Positions 20,001 to 29,772 of a stretch of 64,000 bases of DNA are shown here, piece by piece (position 1 is the first letter of the stretch; each line of letters starts with the position of its first letter). Source of the DNA: Chitinophagales bacterium (GTDB taxonomy: Bacteria; Bacteroidota; Bacteroidia; Chitinophagales; LD1); the NCBI GenBank assembly GCA_026129525.1, contig JAHCHW010000013.1:1-64000 (forward strand), written 5' to 3'. Made by a program: the position numbers and the translations under genes. The notes under the pieces were generated by a model. The model was not told where the DNA came from, made no database searches, and saw nothing but the letters and a program-made list of their open reading frames with translations.

Positions 20001-20760
20001 TTTGGTTTTTGAGTTGCCCACTGTAACTACTTCTTCTTTACCGGCATGTTACCAGCAAAACAATGGAGTTATCAATGCGGCAGGAGCAAATGGTACTGCT
20101 CCTTACAATTTTCTCTGGAGCAACGGCACAACGGGTACAGCCGCATTGAATTTGTTTGCCGGCAACTATAGTGTTACCATCAGCGATTTTAACAGTTGCA
20201 CTGCAAGCGCAACAGCTACCGTTACGGAACCATCGGGACCACTAAGTGTATTTGCCACGCCCGGTAACCCAAACATTAAACTGAGTGAAATGGTCAGCAT
20301 TTCGCTTTCTAACAGTTACAACGATGCCAGTGCTACTTATAGTGTTTCACCAACGTACGGTTTAAGCTGTGTAACATGCGCGCAGTTTGATGCCATCCCT
20401 TATCAAACAACCAATTATTTTGTAGAAGTAACCGATGGCAACGGCTGTACAGGTAATGGACAGTTTACGGTTATTGTAGATCAATCTATTCCGGTTTTCA
20501 TCCCCAATGTTTTTTCACCCAATAGCGATGGGGCTAATGATACGTGGTGTATTTACAGCATGGCTGTTAAATACGTAGATATGAAAGTGTTTAATCGTTG
20601 GGGCGAAAAGGTATTTGAAACCAACAATCTGAACGATTGCTGGGATGGAACATACCAAGGTAAGCCCGCTGAAACCGGGGTGTATGTTTATAGTGGAACA
20701 ATAGGTTTTCTGAACAATGTATCGCGGCAGGTAAAAGGAAGCATAACGTTGCTGAAATAA
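17089..20760 (+). CDS. Large PKD-domain surface protein, T9SS type B sorting domain
   Basis: A 1223-aa secreted protein. A signal peptide (about 1-24) ends at VNAQ. About 28-125 is a DUF2341-like domain (WDWVVPITVSNSTG, SITIYMYYGNPSAP). About 195-350 is an extreme Gly-rich region. Seven PKD-like domains follow (about 400-970), each with a WxFGDG-type core and a C-terminal GCADT/GCTDT turn. One SprB-like repeat comes next (about 985-1050). The last 85 residues form a type B gliding-motility C-terminal domain, with FIPNVFSPNSDGANDTW and VFNRWGEKVFE, recognised by the type IX secretion system. The role is probably adhesion or gliding, by family analogy. A G9 tract at 18081-18089 lies in the Gly-rich coding segment. 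Confidence 0.9.
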   Translation: MKKLYLLLTAITCVFANYLNVNAQASVCCPYNGWDWVVPITVSNSTGATIPAQSTLFIINTAAPISAGKMNVSGNDIRFVYNTCGNYLNYWIESGINTNNTNIWIALPAIPDGSSITIYMYYGNPSAPTGASAQTVLFPNIQTITGAQTLSGTITADWIDVNGATITMPAGNPLTLQARRIIFNGTFNGDNRGYGPAAGPGAGGNGGGSCGGGGGGYGGNGGTGGCGGGSGGSAYGTPNGNDIGMGSGGGGSDCSASASGGGALSLIGSVVSVAGTINVRGQSAQYCCCGNSSEAAGGGAGGGVLVQGDYVSGNATINANGGAGGGSDDKEGGGGGAGGRVKIRWCKANTFNGSVNVAGGPYGTPYGQTGMQPGQTGTYTQPQVQCDAIVIGNEVPVSIPTASFTYFNACTGVVTSFTSTSTVQSGGSITTYNWSYGDGTNGSGATSTHNYAAQGNYTVSLSVTTATGCTASATQNINVQTLPTADFTASNACEGNNTQFTDASTGGAVKWLWSFGDGNFDTTQQNPTHIYGNAGNFNATLVVLNSSNCADTVTKPVTVQPGVNASFNWNGLNCTESVVSFTNTTTYSGSGTLSYMWWFGDGGTSTLQNPQHIYTNSDTMQVILTVTSGSGCSDSTLLSLPVFGKPVADFAFDTVCFGNTTSFNSTGVFWGIGNSNVASYFWNFGNGQTSGTASEMHQFTAAGNFNVVHTVIGDNGCADTVAKQVPVNAVPVVDFTTGSVCLNQSNLFSNTTSIASGTVAQWLWDFGDAATSTQQNPLHTYLAQGSYNVSLVAISDKGCADSVSKPVNVFDKPVAAFTASEVCLGNATVFTDGSSIGTGSIVQWNYAFGNGQNAPTANPTHTYSAAGNFNAALVVTSDNGCTDTAFQTVVINPLPQISFSGTNVCISNTTMFSNNTSISSGNISSWNWDFGDGNSSTQQNTSNLYAATGTYAVQLTAISDKGCQSSSTVNVLVFELPTVTTSSLPACYQQNNGVINAAGANGTAPYNFLWSNGTTGTAALNLFAGNYSVTISDFNSCTASATATVTEPSGPLSVFATPGNPNIKLSEMVSISLSNSYNDASATYSVSPTYGLSCVTCAQFDAIPYQTTNYFVEVTDGNGCTGNGQFTVIVDQSIPVFIPNVFSPNSDGANDTWCIYSMAVKYVDMKVFNRWGEKVFETNNLNDCWDGTYQGKPAETGVYVYSGTIGFLNNVSRQVKGSITLLK
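18081..18089 (+). repeat. Homopolymeric G9 tract inside a coding region
   Basis: Nine consecutive G lie in codons GAG GGG GGG GGC of the Gly-rich part of the PKD protein gene, about one quarter into the gene. Tracts of this length are prone to slipped-strand length change, which would frameshift the gene upstream of its PKD and sorting domains. Confidence 0.85.
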
Positions 20761-20785
20761 CGTTCCTCCATTTTTACAAATACAC

Positions 20786-20819
20786 AAAAGCCCCGCTGAA
20801 CTTCAGCAGGGCTTTTTAT
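20786..20819. terminator. Bidirectional terminator between the PKD gene and rpsU
   Basis: AAAAGCCC-GCTGAA and TTCAGC-GGGCTTTTT pair almost perfectly, with A-run and T-run on the two sides, so it can end both the plus-strand PKD gene and the minus-strand rpsU transcript. Confidence 0.85.
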
Positions 20820-20840
20820 AGTATCCTAAGGCAGAAGAAA

Positions 20841-21035
20841 CTAACCTTCCGCTTCTCTTTTAATACCGTCAATGAAAGCAGCCTTCAAAATTTGGTTTCT
20901 CCTTTTTACCGACCTTTTTGTAAAGGTTTGGCGCTCGCGCAATTCGCGGAGAATACCTGCTTTTTCAAATTTCTTTTTGTACTTCTTTAAAGCATTGTCA
21001 ATTGAATCGGACTCTCTTGTGTCTATTACCAGCAT
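20841..21035 (-). CDS. rpsU: 30S ribosomal protein bS21
   Basis: A 64-aa bS21 of the small ribosomal subunit. It has the family's start (MLVIDTRESDSIDNALKKYKK), the central FEKAGILRELRERQTFTKRSVKRR and a basic C-terminal half. In Bacteroidota bS21 is linked to occlusion of the 16S anti-Shine-Dalgarno tail, consistent with the lack of Shine-Dalgarno sequences in this window. It lies 53 bp downstream of the acyl-CoA dehydrogenase gene and may be read from it or from a promoter in that gap. Confidence 0.95.
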   Translation of the reverse strand: MLVIDTRESDSIDNALKKYKKKFEKAGILRELRERQTFTKRSVKRRNQILKAAFIDGIKREAEG

Positions 21036-21088
21036 TCGTTGTTAAAATTTTGGATGGCAAAAATAGAATTTACTTCTTAAAAACCAAA

Positions 21089-22258
21089 TTAGATGTTCCC
21101 CTTCATTATCTCTCTGGAAATAACGAGTTTTTGAATCTCTGAAGTTCCTTCGCCAATGGTGCAAAGCTTACTGTCGCGGTAAAATTTCTCTACGGGAAAA
21201 TCCTTGGTATAGCCATAGCCTCCAAAAATTTGCACAGCATCGGTAGAAATTTGCACGGCAATCTCGGAGGTGTAATACTTAGCAAAGGCTGACTCCTTAG
21301 TCATTTTTTTGCCTTCGTTTTTGAGGTAAGCCGCCTGCATGGTTAATAGCTCTCCGGCTTCAATTTTAGTTGCCATATCTGCCAGTTTAAAGGCAATTGC
21401 CTGAAAGTTGGCAATAGGCTGTCCGAATTGCTCCCGCTCTTTGGCATATTTTACCGAAGCTTCATAAGCACCTTTTGCTATTCCCAAGCCAAGTGCGGCT
21501 ATCGAAATTCTTCCGCCATCCAGTATCTGCATTGCCTGTTGAAAACCACTGCCGATTTTTGCCTCCCCACCCACCACATTCTCATCGGGCACAAAGCATT
21601 CATCAAAAATTACTTCGGCAGTTTCGCTGGCACGCATGCCAAGTTTGTTTTCCTTTTTTCCGGCTTTTAATCCTTTAGTGCCTCTTTCAATAATAAATGC
21701 GGTCATTCCCCGGCTGTCCAGCAACTCGCCAGTGCGAACAATAGCAACTACCACATCGCCTGTAGCTCCGTGGGTAATCCAGTTTTTGTTGCCGTTCAAT
21801 ATCCAACCACCATCAACTTTTTTAGCGGTTACTTTCATACGCATGGCATCGGAGCCGGTGTTTGCTTCGGTAAGCGCCCAAGCGCCAATCCATTCACCGG
21901 TAGCCAGCTTAGGCAGGTATTTCTTTTTCTGCTCTTCGGTGCCGTGGTAGTAAATATGTCCGGTGCAAAGCGAATTATGAGCAGCGGTAGAAAGCCCGAT
22001 TGAGCCGCAAACTTTGGCTATTTCGGAAACTACCGTTACATACTCGAAATATGAAAGTCCTGAGCCGGAATATTTCTCGGGAATGTAAACTCCCATAAAA
22101 CCCTGCTCGCCCATTTTATGAAAAAGATCGCGTGGAAAAATTTGTTCTTCATCCCATTTCATCAGGTTCGGACGTATTTCGCGCTCGGCAAAATCGCGTA
22201 CGCTTTGAGCAATCATCAATTGGCTTTCGCTCGGTTCAAAATTCATTCCTGTTAACAT
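21089..22258 (-). CDS. Acyl-CoA dehydrogenase
   Basis: A 389-aa flavoenzyme that would introduce a trans-2 double bond into acyl-CoA for fatty-acid or branched-chain acid oxidation. It shows the family's N-terminal helices ([16 protein letters not shown]), the FAD-site block [19 protein letters not shown] followed by [10 protein letters not shown], the central [16 protein letters not shown], and the C-terminal catalytic region [19 protein letters not shown] with [17 protein letters not shown]. Candidate starts are ATG 22282, 22258 and 22246; the length best matches the family with the last two. The chain-length preference cannot be told. Co-occurrence with the branched-chain-type E1 nearby is suggestive only. 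Confidence 0.92.
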   Translation of the reverse strand: MLTGMNFEPSESQLMIAQSVRDFAEREIRPNLMKWDEEQIFPRDLFHKMGEQGFMGVYIPEKYSGSGLSYFEYVTVVSEIAKVCGSIGLSTAAHNSLCTGHIYYHGTEEQKKKYLPKLATGEWIGAWALTEANTGSDAMRMKVTAKKVDGGWILNGNKNWITHGATGDVVVAIVRTGELLDSRGMTAFIIERGTKGLKAGKKENKLGMRASETAEVIFDECFVPDENVVGGEAKIGSGFQQAMQILDGGRISIAALGLGIAKGAYEASVKYAKEREQFGQPIANFQAIAFKLADMATKIEAGELLTMQAAYLKNEGKKMTKESAFAKYYTSEIAVQISTDAVQIFGGYGYTKDFPVEKFYRDSKLCTIGEGTSEIQKLVISREIMKGNI

Positions 22259-22341
22259 TGTTTCAGTAGCTATGGCACCCATATATTTTTTTATTAGCGG
22301 ATGCGAATATATAAAACACGGCACAATCGCTTTTACCGGTA

Positions 22342-22382
22342 AAAAAACACATCCCACCCGAAAAGGGATGGGATGCGTTTTT
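22342..22382 (-). terminator. Terminator of the 2410-aa surface-protein gene
   Basis: AACGCATCCCATCCC pairs with GGGTGGGATGTGTT around a CTTTTC-type loop and is followed on the minus strand by a T run. It lies 27-67 bp past the stop codon at 22409. Confidence 0.8.
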
Positions 22383-22408
22383 GAAACTCAATGTTACAAA
22401 CCTGGTAA

Positions 22409-25400
22409 CTATTGTATCACCATCTTTTTGGTTTGCACAAAATCTCCGGCTCGCATGCGGTAAAAGTAAATGCCCGAACTCAACTCCTGCTGATTAAACT
22501 CCACTGTATGTTCGCCCGAAACAAAGGTTTCGTTGGCAATTATTCTCACCTGTTTTCCGGTATAATCGTACACCTCGATGGTAACTTTTTCGGTTTGCGG
22601 AATTACAAAACGAATTGCCGTTTGGTTATTGAACGGGTTAGGCATGTTTTGATACAAGGCATAACCGTTTCCATCGAAATGCGCTACACTGCTCCATGGC
22701 GAGGCAAAACTGAGCACAAACGGATTTTCGATACTTCCGGCTTGTGCATCGGCTGTGTAATTAATGGCAGTGTAAGCCGGTGCATAAATAGAGTCGGTTG
22801 CGTACTCGTAAACACGAAATTCAATGGGTTGGTTGTTGGCAGATGTATTGCCGTGTAAGGTCATAAATATTCGAGCGAAACCACCGGCACTTTGAATATT
22901 GCTAACCCCTATACAGTTGTTGCTTACAAACGCACCAATTAAATAACCACCGTAGCTATCGGTTCCGTTTACACGCAGTACTGCTGTTACATTCATGTTA
23001 TACTCGTAATCAAACTCGCTTACGTTCCAGCCTGGCGCAGCACGGTCTGGTGCTACTTTAACAGTTCCCGCATTTGCAGTTTGCAGTTTATACCCTTTGC
23101 CCGGCTGCATTTGCTGTAAACTTCCGTTCCATGCGCCACCACTGTAGGTAGCAAACTGTGTTTGACTTTTCAGCACATCGTTGTTAGCTGCGCTGAAAGT
23201 ATTCATGTGGGTATTTACTCCTTTTACATTCCATTGCGGGTATCCCATCCAGTTCCATCCCTGAGCAAACGGAATGGTTACCGTATCGGCAATTGGGTTA
23301 CCCACAAACTGCAGGGTATCGGCATGGCTCATAAAAATCATGTACGATTTTTCGTAGCCGAAATTTGTGAGCGTTCCTGCCCAAGCGTTAAGTGATGAAC
23401 TAAATTGTGCATACGAATTATCGGTTTTTACAATGGTGGCAGAATCGGCAACCAAATAGCGCAACATGTTATTTACGCTCATGTTGTTGCTTACTACATT
23501 CAGCGAAAACCAGTTCCAACCGGCTGCTACGGGTATGCGTTGCACCATACCGGCCGGGTGCAGAATCATTGGAGCCAGTTGCTGACCAAGCACAGCATTG
23601 TTTACAAAAGTGGCTGTTTCTACCGCTTCATACTCGGTGCCGGTGCTGGCATCCCACATACGGAAACGCAACTGTTCGCCCGAAACGCTGTTGCTGTAAA
23701 CCGTAATAAATGCAGCATACAAATTACCCACTTGCACATAACTTATGTTGCCCACCCCGCGGCACTGATTGTCGGCAAACACCGCAATGCGGTCGTTTAC
23801 ATCGGTTGAAAGTGGTGCGTTGGCAGAAGTTAAACTAAAGTTGGCAATAATGTTCATGCTGTATTGGAACTGCGAAGGATTTACACTCCAGTAAGGCATA
23901 GCGTTTTTAACCACCAGTTGCACAAACAGGAATTGTTTATTGCCTCCTCCAAAATCAGCAATTACGGTATCGTTGTAAACACCTGCGTTCAGGTTTGCAC
24001 TTACCGTAAAGTTGATATTGTTGAAATTACCTGCCGGAACATTTCCGTTAGTGGTAGTCGTATTCATCCACGCAGGAACTTTTACCAGCGTAAAAGCAGC
24101 AGGCGAAATTCCATCGTTCTTTAAAGCGGCTGTTACATTTTGCGTGCCGCTTTGGTTAAGCGAAATACTAAGCGAAGAAGGATTCCAGTATTGTTTGCTC
24201 CGGTTCACTACAAAGCTCCATACCACCGGAGTTTGCAGGATATTTCCGTTTTGGTTGTAGATATTTTTTACGCGTGCAGTAACCGAAACATTTTGCAAGC
24301 TATCTATCAATGAAGGCGGGTTGGTAGTAATTACTATTTGCGAGCCGCTGCAAGTGTATTGCGAAGGAATCAACTGTCCGTTGTCGGTTCTGCGAAGTGT
24401 AACCGAATCGTAAACCAGATTGTGTTGATTGAAATATTTTGTGCAGTCCAACACATCATTAAATGTTACACTGATATCCTCGCCCACATTCAGCACGCCA
24501 TCGCTCGGGGACGGTGTGCCAAGCAATGCAAACGAATTGCGGTTTACCACTCCGCTTAAAGTAGCCGAATATGATTTTACAGGCGGCTGCGTATTACAGA
24601 TGGCGAATGCGCGTATTTCGTAGTTGCCGTCAGTCAAGCCGCTCATGTTTAATGCTACGGCATAGAAAGGGAAATTATTTTGCTGCAACTGCAACTTGCT
24701 TACCAGCGAAGCGGGAATGGTGCTCCACGCCTGACCCGGTCTGCGTATCTCCAACCCGATTTGCGAAAGCGAAGTATCATTGGCATTAAATCCACCGTAT
24801 GTTACAATCAGCGTATCGCTTTGCGTATTTATTAACCAGTTGTTGCTGGGTGTGTAAAGCGCAATAGGCGAGCAATTGCTTTGGAAAGCAACCGTAAACT
24901 CAGCTTCATCGGAAATATCGGGGTCGCAAGGCGAATAAATACGCAGGCGAAGATTGTTGTAATTAATTGCTACCGGTCCTTTTTCTACACTAAGTGTTGC
25001 ATAAATGCTTTGGTTGGCAGGAATGGTAAACGAAGCGGGGAATTGCGAAATAAGTTGTCCGCCCAAACGAATAATGGCGCCATCTAAATTTGAATTGGGG
25101 TCAACAATTACCTGATAGGTTCTTGTTTCCTGACTCTCGCTCAGGTTGGTCATTTTTACGGTGAACACCGCCTGCGAAGTAACCGGCACATTTTGCTGCA
25201 ATGGATTCAGCACCAGAATTTCGGGCATATCGCGTTGCTGTGTACCTTCCTCGTGCGGGCACGATGAGGTTCCTGCCACTACAGTAAATGCCGGTGTGCC
25301 GTACACTTTATCGCGCTTAATATCTACACTAAAGAAATCTCCCGCGTCATCATCGGTAAGTGTATAAGTAACTTCTTTACTATTGGTTACTTCGGTTGAT

Positions 25401-28400
25401 TTGTTGGTGGTAGTAGTCCAACTCAGGTTTACTTCGGTGCCAAATTCAACGTTGTTGTTTTCGGTACCTATGTTAATGGCAGCAGCAATAACGGGGTTAA
25501 TAGATGTTTGATACGATATGCTGAAACCGGAAGTGTTTTCGTACGAAGAAGTTTTGGTGTACGCCACACCCGCACTAAACGAACGGTTCTCCTGAAACTC
25601 GGCATTTTCAATATTGGTATGGTTCTGCTCTACTACCTGATTCCATACGTTGATGTAGTTCTGGTATATCAAAGCCGAATCGCTTCCCTGGTTCTGATAA
25701 AAATTGCGGAGAAACTCAAACTGCGGAATGAGTGTGTTTTTAATATGCCCTATAGTATAGGCGTACGTAGTAGCAAAGTCGTTAGCGCCCCATGTAAGTG
25801 CGGTATCTAAATCGGCTAAACAGTTGGCGGTATCGTAGTTTACAATATAACTTAACCCGTAAATCAGGTTAAGCGAAGCGCCCACCACTACATCGGCATC
25901 TTCACCAACAAAGTCATCGGCATCGGAAGTACTAAAACTGTTTTGAACGGTGAAAGATGTGTTTACACTTTTGTTGGCGGTGTTGGTGGTATTGGTAGCC
26001 AACGATAAATTAAGCGAACCGCCTGCGCTGAACACAATGCCCGTAAACGGCACAGGCACTTCCGTTCCTAATTGAACATTTACAAACGTGTTGGTACCAA
26101 CCGATGATTCAACACCGGTTTCGTAACCGTAGCTCAGGGTTGTACCTTGCGTAAGTGTAGCGCTGCTGCCATCGCCCGGTGGGTCGTGCAACACAAAGAA
26201 AGGCAGTTCGGGTGTTTTGGTAATAAAAGTTGGTGTAAGCGAGCGGTTGCCTAACACTGTCATCCAAATAGAAGTGGTTGCATTTTGCGAACCTTCACCG
26301 CTGGCAGTAAACATGATAAACTTTTGGTAAGGATGGCTGCCTCCACCAACAATGTTTGGTTTGCCGGGGTTAATGTTGTAGCGCGCAATACCGCTGTCAA
26401 TTGTATAATACACAAAATTGCTGTCGCTTACTTCATCGAACATGGTAAGCAAGCCGGTATCGAGCGGACAATAAGAAGTGTCGTTGTTGTAAACATAGGT
26501 GCGGTTTACATTTACCCTAATCTGGTAAGTGTTCCCCTGATTAACTACCAACTTATTGCACGATGCAAGTTCATCTAAGCCGAGCACTTCAATACTAAGC
26601 GTACCACCGTACACGTATTCGGCTTTGTGCTCTGGTGTAAGGGTGTATTGAACAGTATCGTAAGTAATAACGGTATCTAAAGGTGTAACAACAATTTGTC
26701 CGTTGGGAAGCACAACCGTATCGCCACCGGTTATTAAAGGTTCCGAAGCGCCAATTTCAGTTACCTGAACAGTATCGCGCGTTCGCATATCTACCAACTG
26801 GTATTTGGGCGTGTTGGTGAATATCTGCAAAGCGTTATTAGCGTTGTTGCCATCGTGTACACTAAGCAATTCAACAAAATACTCCTGTGCCGGAAGGGTA
26901 ACCTGAAGCACTCCGTTTCCGGGAACGGTAAAGGTTTGGTCGTAACAACCCGATGCCGCTGTACCGGTTACCTTTATAATGCTGTAATCGCAAATTTGTG
27001 TAGTGCAATGTCCGAAAAGTGAAAGGTTAAGTACATCGGTAGTAGTATCGCGGAAGTTTATCCCGTTCACGTTATCGTCAACAAAAATGGTGCTGCTTGC
27101 CGGTTGAAACTGATGATGCCTAAACACGGGAGTAAATGTGTAAGTGCCCTCATCGCTGGCAGTAAAACTCCAGTTGCCGAGGTTATCGGCAGTTATGTTT
27201 ATATCAGCGCCATTCACTAAAATTTTTGCGCCTGCCACAGGGCATCCGGCATTTCCTATTTGGTTAGGATAAGTAACCTTGCCGCTTATGGTAAACACGC
27301 TGGTATCAATAAAATTTGCCTGCGGTGCGTTGTACGCCAGCACATCAAGCGTACGATTTAAAAACGCAGGGTTGAACTGGTGCGTTCCTTTGCTTGGCGT
27401 AAGTTTATAAGTGGCTTGTGTGTTGTAATACACATTTCTTATTTCATAAAAACCGGAAGCATCGGTAGTATCGCTGTAAGTGTAGTTTACTCCGTTAATG
27501 GTTGAAGTAGCGGTTACAATTACCCCCGGCACAGGTGCCTGCAAAGGCGATTTTACATAACCGCTCAGGCGACCATTTTCTTTTATCCAGCCGGTGTCGG
27601 GGCAAACCTTATAGTTAAATCCTGTTGCCAAAGGTTTAATCTCATACACATAACGCACTCCGGGGGTTCCGTCAAAGTCGTTGTACGAAGTGGAGGATGG
27701 AGAACTAAGCACCGCAATTTGCTGTCCGTTGCGTTTAACTTCAAACCCACCGGTGGCAACAGAAGAAATATTGGTCCATGATAATGTGGTTTTATTAAGG
27801 TATGTGCCTTTCGATGCCTGAAAGTTTATGTTTTGTAAACTTCCGATGGTTGTTGCCGGGGGAGAGTAAACTAATATTTGATTGGTTGAATATTTACGCC
27901 AAAAGGCAATTACTTTATATGTGTGGCTGCATACCGGATTGTTATCTATGTATGTATTTGTGCCACTAACCGAATACTGTGTTGTAAGGTACACGTTATC
28001 GCGGTAAATATCATACGCTACCGAACCATCTAACATGGGTACGGGGTTCACACCCCCGGGAAAACCAAAAGGATTGTCCCATGTTACAGTTACTTTTTCA
28101 AAATTATTGGTAGTAGCGGTTAAGTTTAATACCGGACCAATGGAATCAGGTTGATTGCAGGGTTTAAACGAATAATCTACTGCTCCTGTACTAATCCACA
28201 ACGTATTCTTCCCACACCCGTAACTGGCAATTGCTTTTCCTCCTTCATTAAAGCGCCAGTAGTCGCGAAGTTGGTAATAGTTGGGGTGAGCAGATGTAAT
28301 GGTGGTATTCATCATACTCTGTATAGTTGCCTGACTAAGTTGTGCGCTGAAAATGCTTACTTCATCTGTAGTTCCTACAAATACACCTTCCTGCGGAGAA

Positions 28401-29641
28401 TCGGAGCCACCTACCTTCAACGAAGCAGTATTAGCATTTAGCGTTCCTCCAAGCGTGCCGGCAGAAGTTCCAATCAAATTTCCATTAGCATATAATCTTA
28501 CATTATCATTTTGCGCCCAGGTCATGCTTAAATATGTCCATACATTTTGCGTTAACGCAGAAGCTACGGCAACATTTACAAACTGAGTTGCCGAACCATT
28601 ACTTACCTCTGCTCTAAGTTGTTCTATTCCTGAGTTATAATGGTAAATGCGAAAAGCAATATTAGAAGCGGCTGAACCATCGTATTTGCCAACTATTGTT
28701 TTTACACCGCTGCCTGCCGATAAGGACCCCGGCATTACCCAAGCGTTAACTGTAAGGGCTGTAAGATTATCGGTAGTAGTGGGGTCACCGGCTGTACCCA
28801 CACCATATATTCCGTAAGTTCCACAGTTAGGTGTAAAATTGTTTATTGGTGATGCGTTATAAGACCATGCAACCCCGCCCGTCATAAACCCATTAACGTT
28901 GAAACTGCTGTAATTCATTGGCGAATTTGGCGCTTCATCCATTCGGAAATTCGCAATGCAATTGGAGTAATTCGGATGCCCTGCACTTACACTTTTGTTG
29001 TAAAACCCTGCTATTACGGTAGGAGCAACAACAGTATTAAACATACGCACTTCATCAATCAAACCGTTATAGTGGTCGCTAATAGCACTTGGTGGCGAAG
29101 TATTACAGGTAGATGTAACCGAAGCTCTTGCGCCAACCGACAAGTCGCTAAGAGTAGTGAAACTGTACACATTCAATGTTGGAGCAGTTATCCAAGTTGC
29201 CGTTGCCGGTTGACCATTGATATAAAATGCTACGGCATAATTACTGAAGTTGTATGTAAGGGCTATATGAGTCCATTGATTTAACGGTACGGCTGCATCG
29301 GTTCGATAGCAGGGACTGTATGAAGAATTCTGACTGTAAACAAACTCAACATTACCTGCGGCATTTAATCTTAAACTGTAATGACCCTCAGGTTCACAAC
29401 TTCCTCCGCCCCGGCTCAAAATGTACTTGTTGCCGGAACCGAATGAAGCCGGATTAATCCATGCTTCCAATGTAATTTGCATTGAATTCAGCGAATTGAA
29501 ATTACTTATGCGAAAACGAGCCGATGTACCGTTAAACGACATGCAACTGTTTTGCACATAACAGTTTTGAGCATTTACCGAAAAGGTATTAAAGGCAAAA
29601 AACGCAGAAGCAAGAAGAAGGGTGTAGTAGAGCTTTTTCAT
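22409..29641 (-). CDS. Giant LamG/FN3 surface protein, T9SS type A sorting domain
   Basis: A 2410-aa secreted protein. The signal peptide (1-24) ends in SVNAQ. Two LamG/concanavalin-like jellyroll domains follow (about 30-235 and 270-475, with MQITLEAWINP and LTALTVNAWVMPG), then FN3-like modules (about 500-690) and two to three carboxypeptidase-regulatory-like beta-sandwiches (about 695-900, GYVKSPLQAPVPGVIVTAT and ISGKVTYPNQ). A long Thr/Ser/Asn-rich segment of uncertain fold (about 1130-1500) contains SVNTSFTVQNSFSTSDADDF and NKSTEVTNSKEVTYTLTDDD. Further beta-domains come next, ending in a type A sorting domain (about 2335-2410, MPNPFNNQTAIRFVIPQ to VQTKKMVIQ). Function is probably binding of a large ligand or cell-cell contact; no enzyme motif is seen. 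It is divergent from the TPR-LuxR regulator. Confidence 0.9.
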   Translation of the reverse strand: MKKLYYTLLLASAFFAFNTFSVNAQNCYVQNSCMSFNGTSARFRISNFNSLNSMQITLEAWINPASFGSGNKYILSRGGGSCEPEGHYSLRLNAAGNVEFVYSQNSSYSPCYRTDAAVPLNQWTHIALTYNFSNYAVAFYINGQPATATWITAPTLNVYSFTTLSDLSVGARASVTSTCNTSPPSAISDHYNGLIDEVRMFNTVVAPTVIAGFYNKSVSAGHPNYSNCIANFRMDEAPNSPMNYSSFNVNGFMTGGVAWSYNASPINNFTPNCGTYGIYGVGTAGDPTTTDNLTALTVNAWVMPGSLSAGSGVKTIVGKYDGSAASNIAFRIYHYNSGIEQLRAEVSNGSATQFVNVAVASALTQNVWTYLSMTWAQNDNVRLYANGNLIGTSAGTLGGTLNANTASLKVGGSDSPQEGVFVGTTDEVSIFSAQLSQATIQSMMNTTITSAHPNYYQLRDYWRFNEGGKAIASYGCGKNTLWISTGAVDYSFKPCNQPDSIGPVLNLTATTNNFEKVTVTWDNPFGFPGGVNPVPMLDGSVAYDIYRDNVYLTTQYSVSGTNTYIDNNPVCSHTYKVIAFWRKYSTNQILVYSPPATTIGSLQNINFQASKGTYLNKTTLSWTNISSVATGGFEVKRNGQQIAVLSSPSSTSYNDFDGTPGVRYVYEIKPLATGFNYKVCPDTGWIKENGRLSGYVKSPLQAPVPGVIVTATSTINGVNYTYSDTTDASGFYEIRNVYYNTQATYKLTPSKGTHQFNPAFLNRTLDVLAYNAPQANFIDTSVFTISGKVTYPNQIGNAGCPVAGAKILVNGADINITADNLGNWSFTASDEGTYTFTPVFRHHQFQPASSTIFVDDNVNGINFRDTTTDVLNLSLFGHCTTQICDYSIIKVTGTAASGCYDQTFTVPGNGVLQVTLPAQEYFVELLSVHDGNNANNALQIFTNTPKYQLVDMRTRDTVQVTEIGASEPLITGGDTVVLPNGQIVVTPLDTVITYDTVQYTLTPEHKAEYVYGGTLSIEVLGLDELASCNKLVVNQGNTYQIRVNVNRTYVYNNDTSYCPLDTGLLTMFDEVSDSNFVYYTIDSGIARYNINPGKPNIVGGGSHPYQKFIMFTASGEGSQNATTSIWMTVLGNRSLTPTFITKTPELPFFVLHDPPGDGSSATLTQGTTLSYGYETGVESSVGTNTFVNVQLGTEVPVPFTGIVFSAGGSLNLSLATNTTNTANKSVNTSFTVQNSFSTSDADDFVGEDADVVVGASLNLIYGLSYIVNYDTANCLADLDTALTWGANDFATTYAYTIGHIKNTLIPQFEFLRNFYQNQGSDSALIYQNYINVWNQVVEQNHTNIENAEFQENRSFSAGVAYTKTSSYENTSGFSISYQTSINPVIAAAINIGTENNNVEFGTEVNLSWTTTTNKSTEVTNSKEVTYTLTDDDAGDFFSVDIKRDKVYGTPAFTVVAGTSSCPHEEGTQQRDMPEILVLNPLQQNVPVTSQAVFTVKMTNLSESQETRTYQVIVDPNSNLDGAIIRLGGQLISQFPASFTIPANQSIYATLSVEKGPVAINYNNLRLRIYSPCDPDISDEAEFTVAFQSNCSPIALYTPSNNWLINTQSDTLIVTYGGFNANDTSLSQIGLEIRRPGQAWSTIPASLVSKLQLQQNNFPFYAVALNMSGLTDGNYEIRAFAICNTQPPVKSYSATLSGVVNRNSFALLGTPSPSDGVLNVGEDISVTFNDVLDCTKYFNQHNLVYDSVTLRRTDNGQLIPSQYTCSGSQIVITTNPPSLIDSLQNVSVTARVKNIYNQNGNILQTPVVWSFVVNRSKQYWNPSSLSISLNQSGTQNVTAALKNDGISPAAFTLVKVPAWMNTTTTNGNVPAGNFNNINFTVSANLNAGVYNDTVIADFGGGNKQFLFVQLVVKNAMPYWSVNPSQFQYSMNIIANFSLTSANAPLSTDVNDRIAVFADNQCRGVGNISYVQVGNLYAAFITVYSNSVSGEQLRFRMWDASTGTEYEAVETATFVNNAVLGQQLAPMILHPAGMVQRIPVAAGWNWFSLNVVSNNMSVNNMLRYLVADSATIVKTDNSYAQFSSSLNAWAGTLTNFGYEKSYMIFMSHADTLQFVGNPIADTVTIPFAQGWNWMGYPQWNVKGVNTHMNTFSAANNDVLKSQTQFATYSGGAWNGSLQQMQPGKGYKLQTANAGTVKVAPDRAAPGWNVSEFDYEYNMNVTAVLRVNGTDSYGGYLIGAFVSNNCIGVSNIQSAGGFARIFMTLHGNTSANNQPIEFRVYEYATDSIYAPAYTAINYTADAQAGSIENPFVLSFASPWSSVAHFDGNGYALYQNMPNPFNNQTAIRFVIPQTEKVTIEVYDYTGKQVRIIANETFVSGEHTVEFNQQELSSGIYFYRMRAGDFVQTKKMVIQ

Positions 29642-29772
29642 TAGTCAGGTTTTAGTTAGAAAAAGTAATCGTGTCCGATTGTAGTACAAATGTGCGGTAA
29701 ACATACAATAACGCAACCCTACAAATACACTACAAGCCAAATAGTAATATTGCCGTAAACTACATTTGCATT

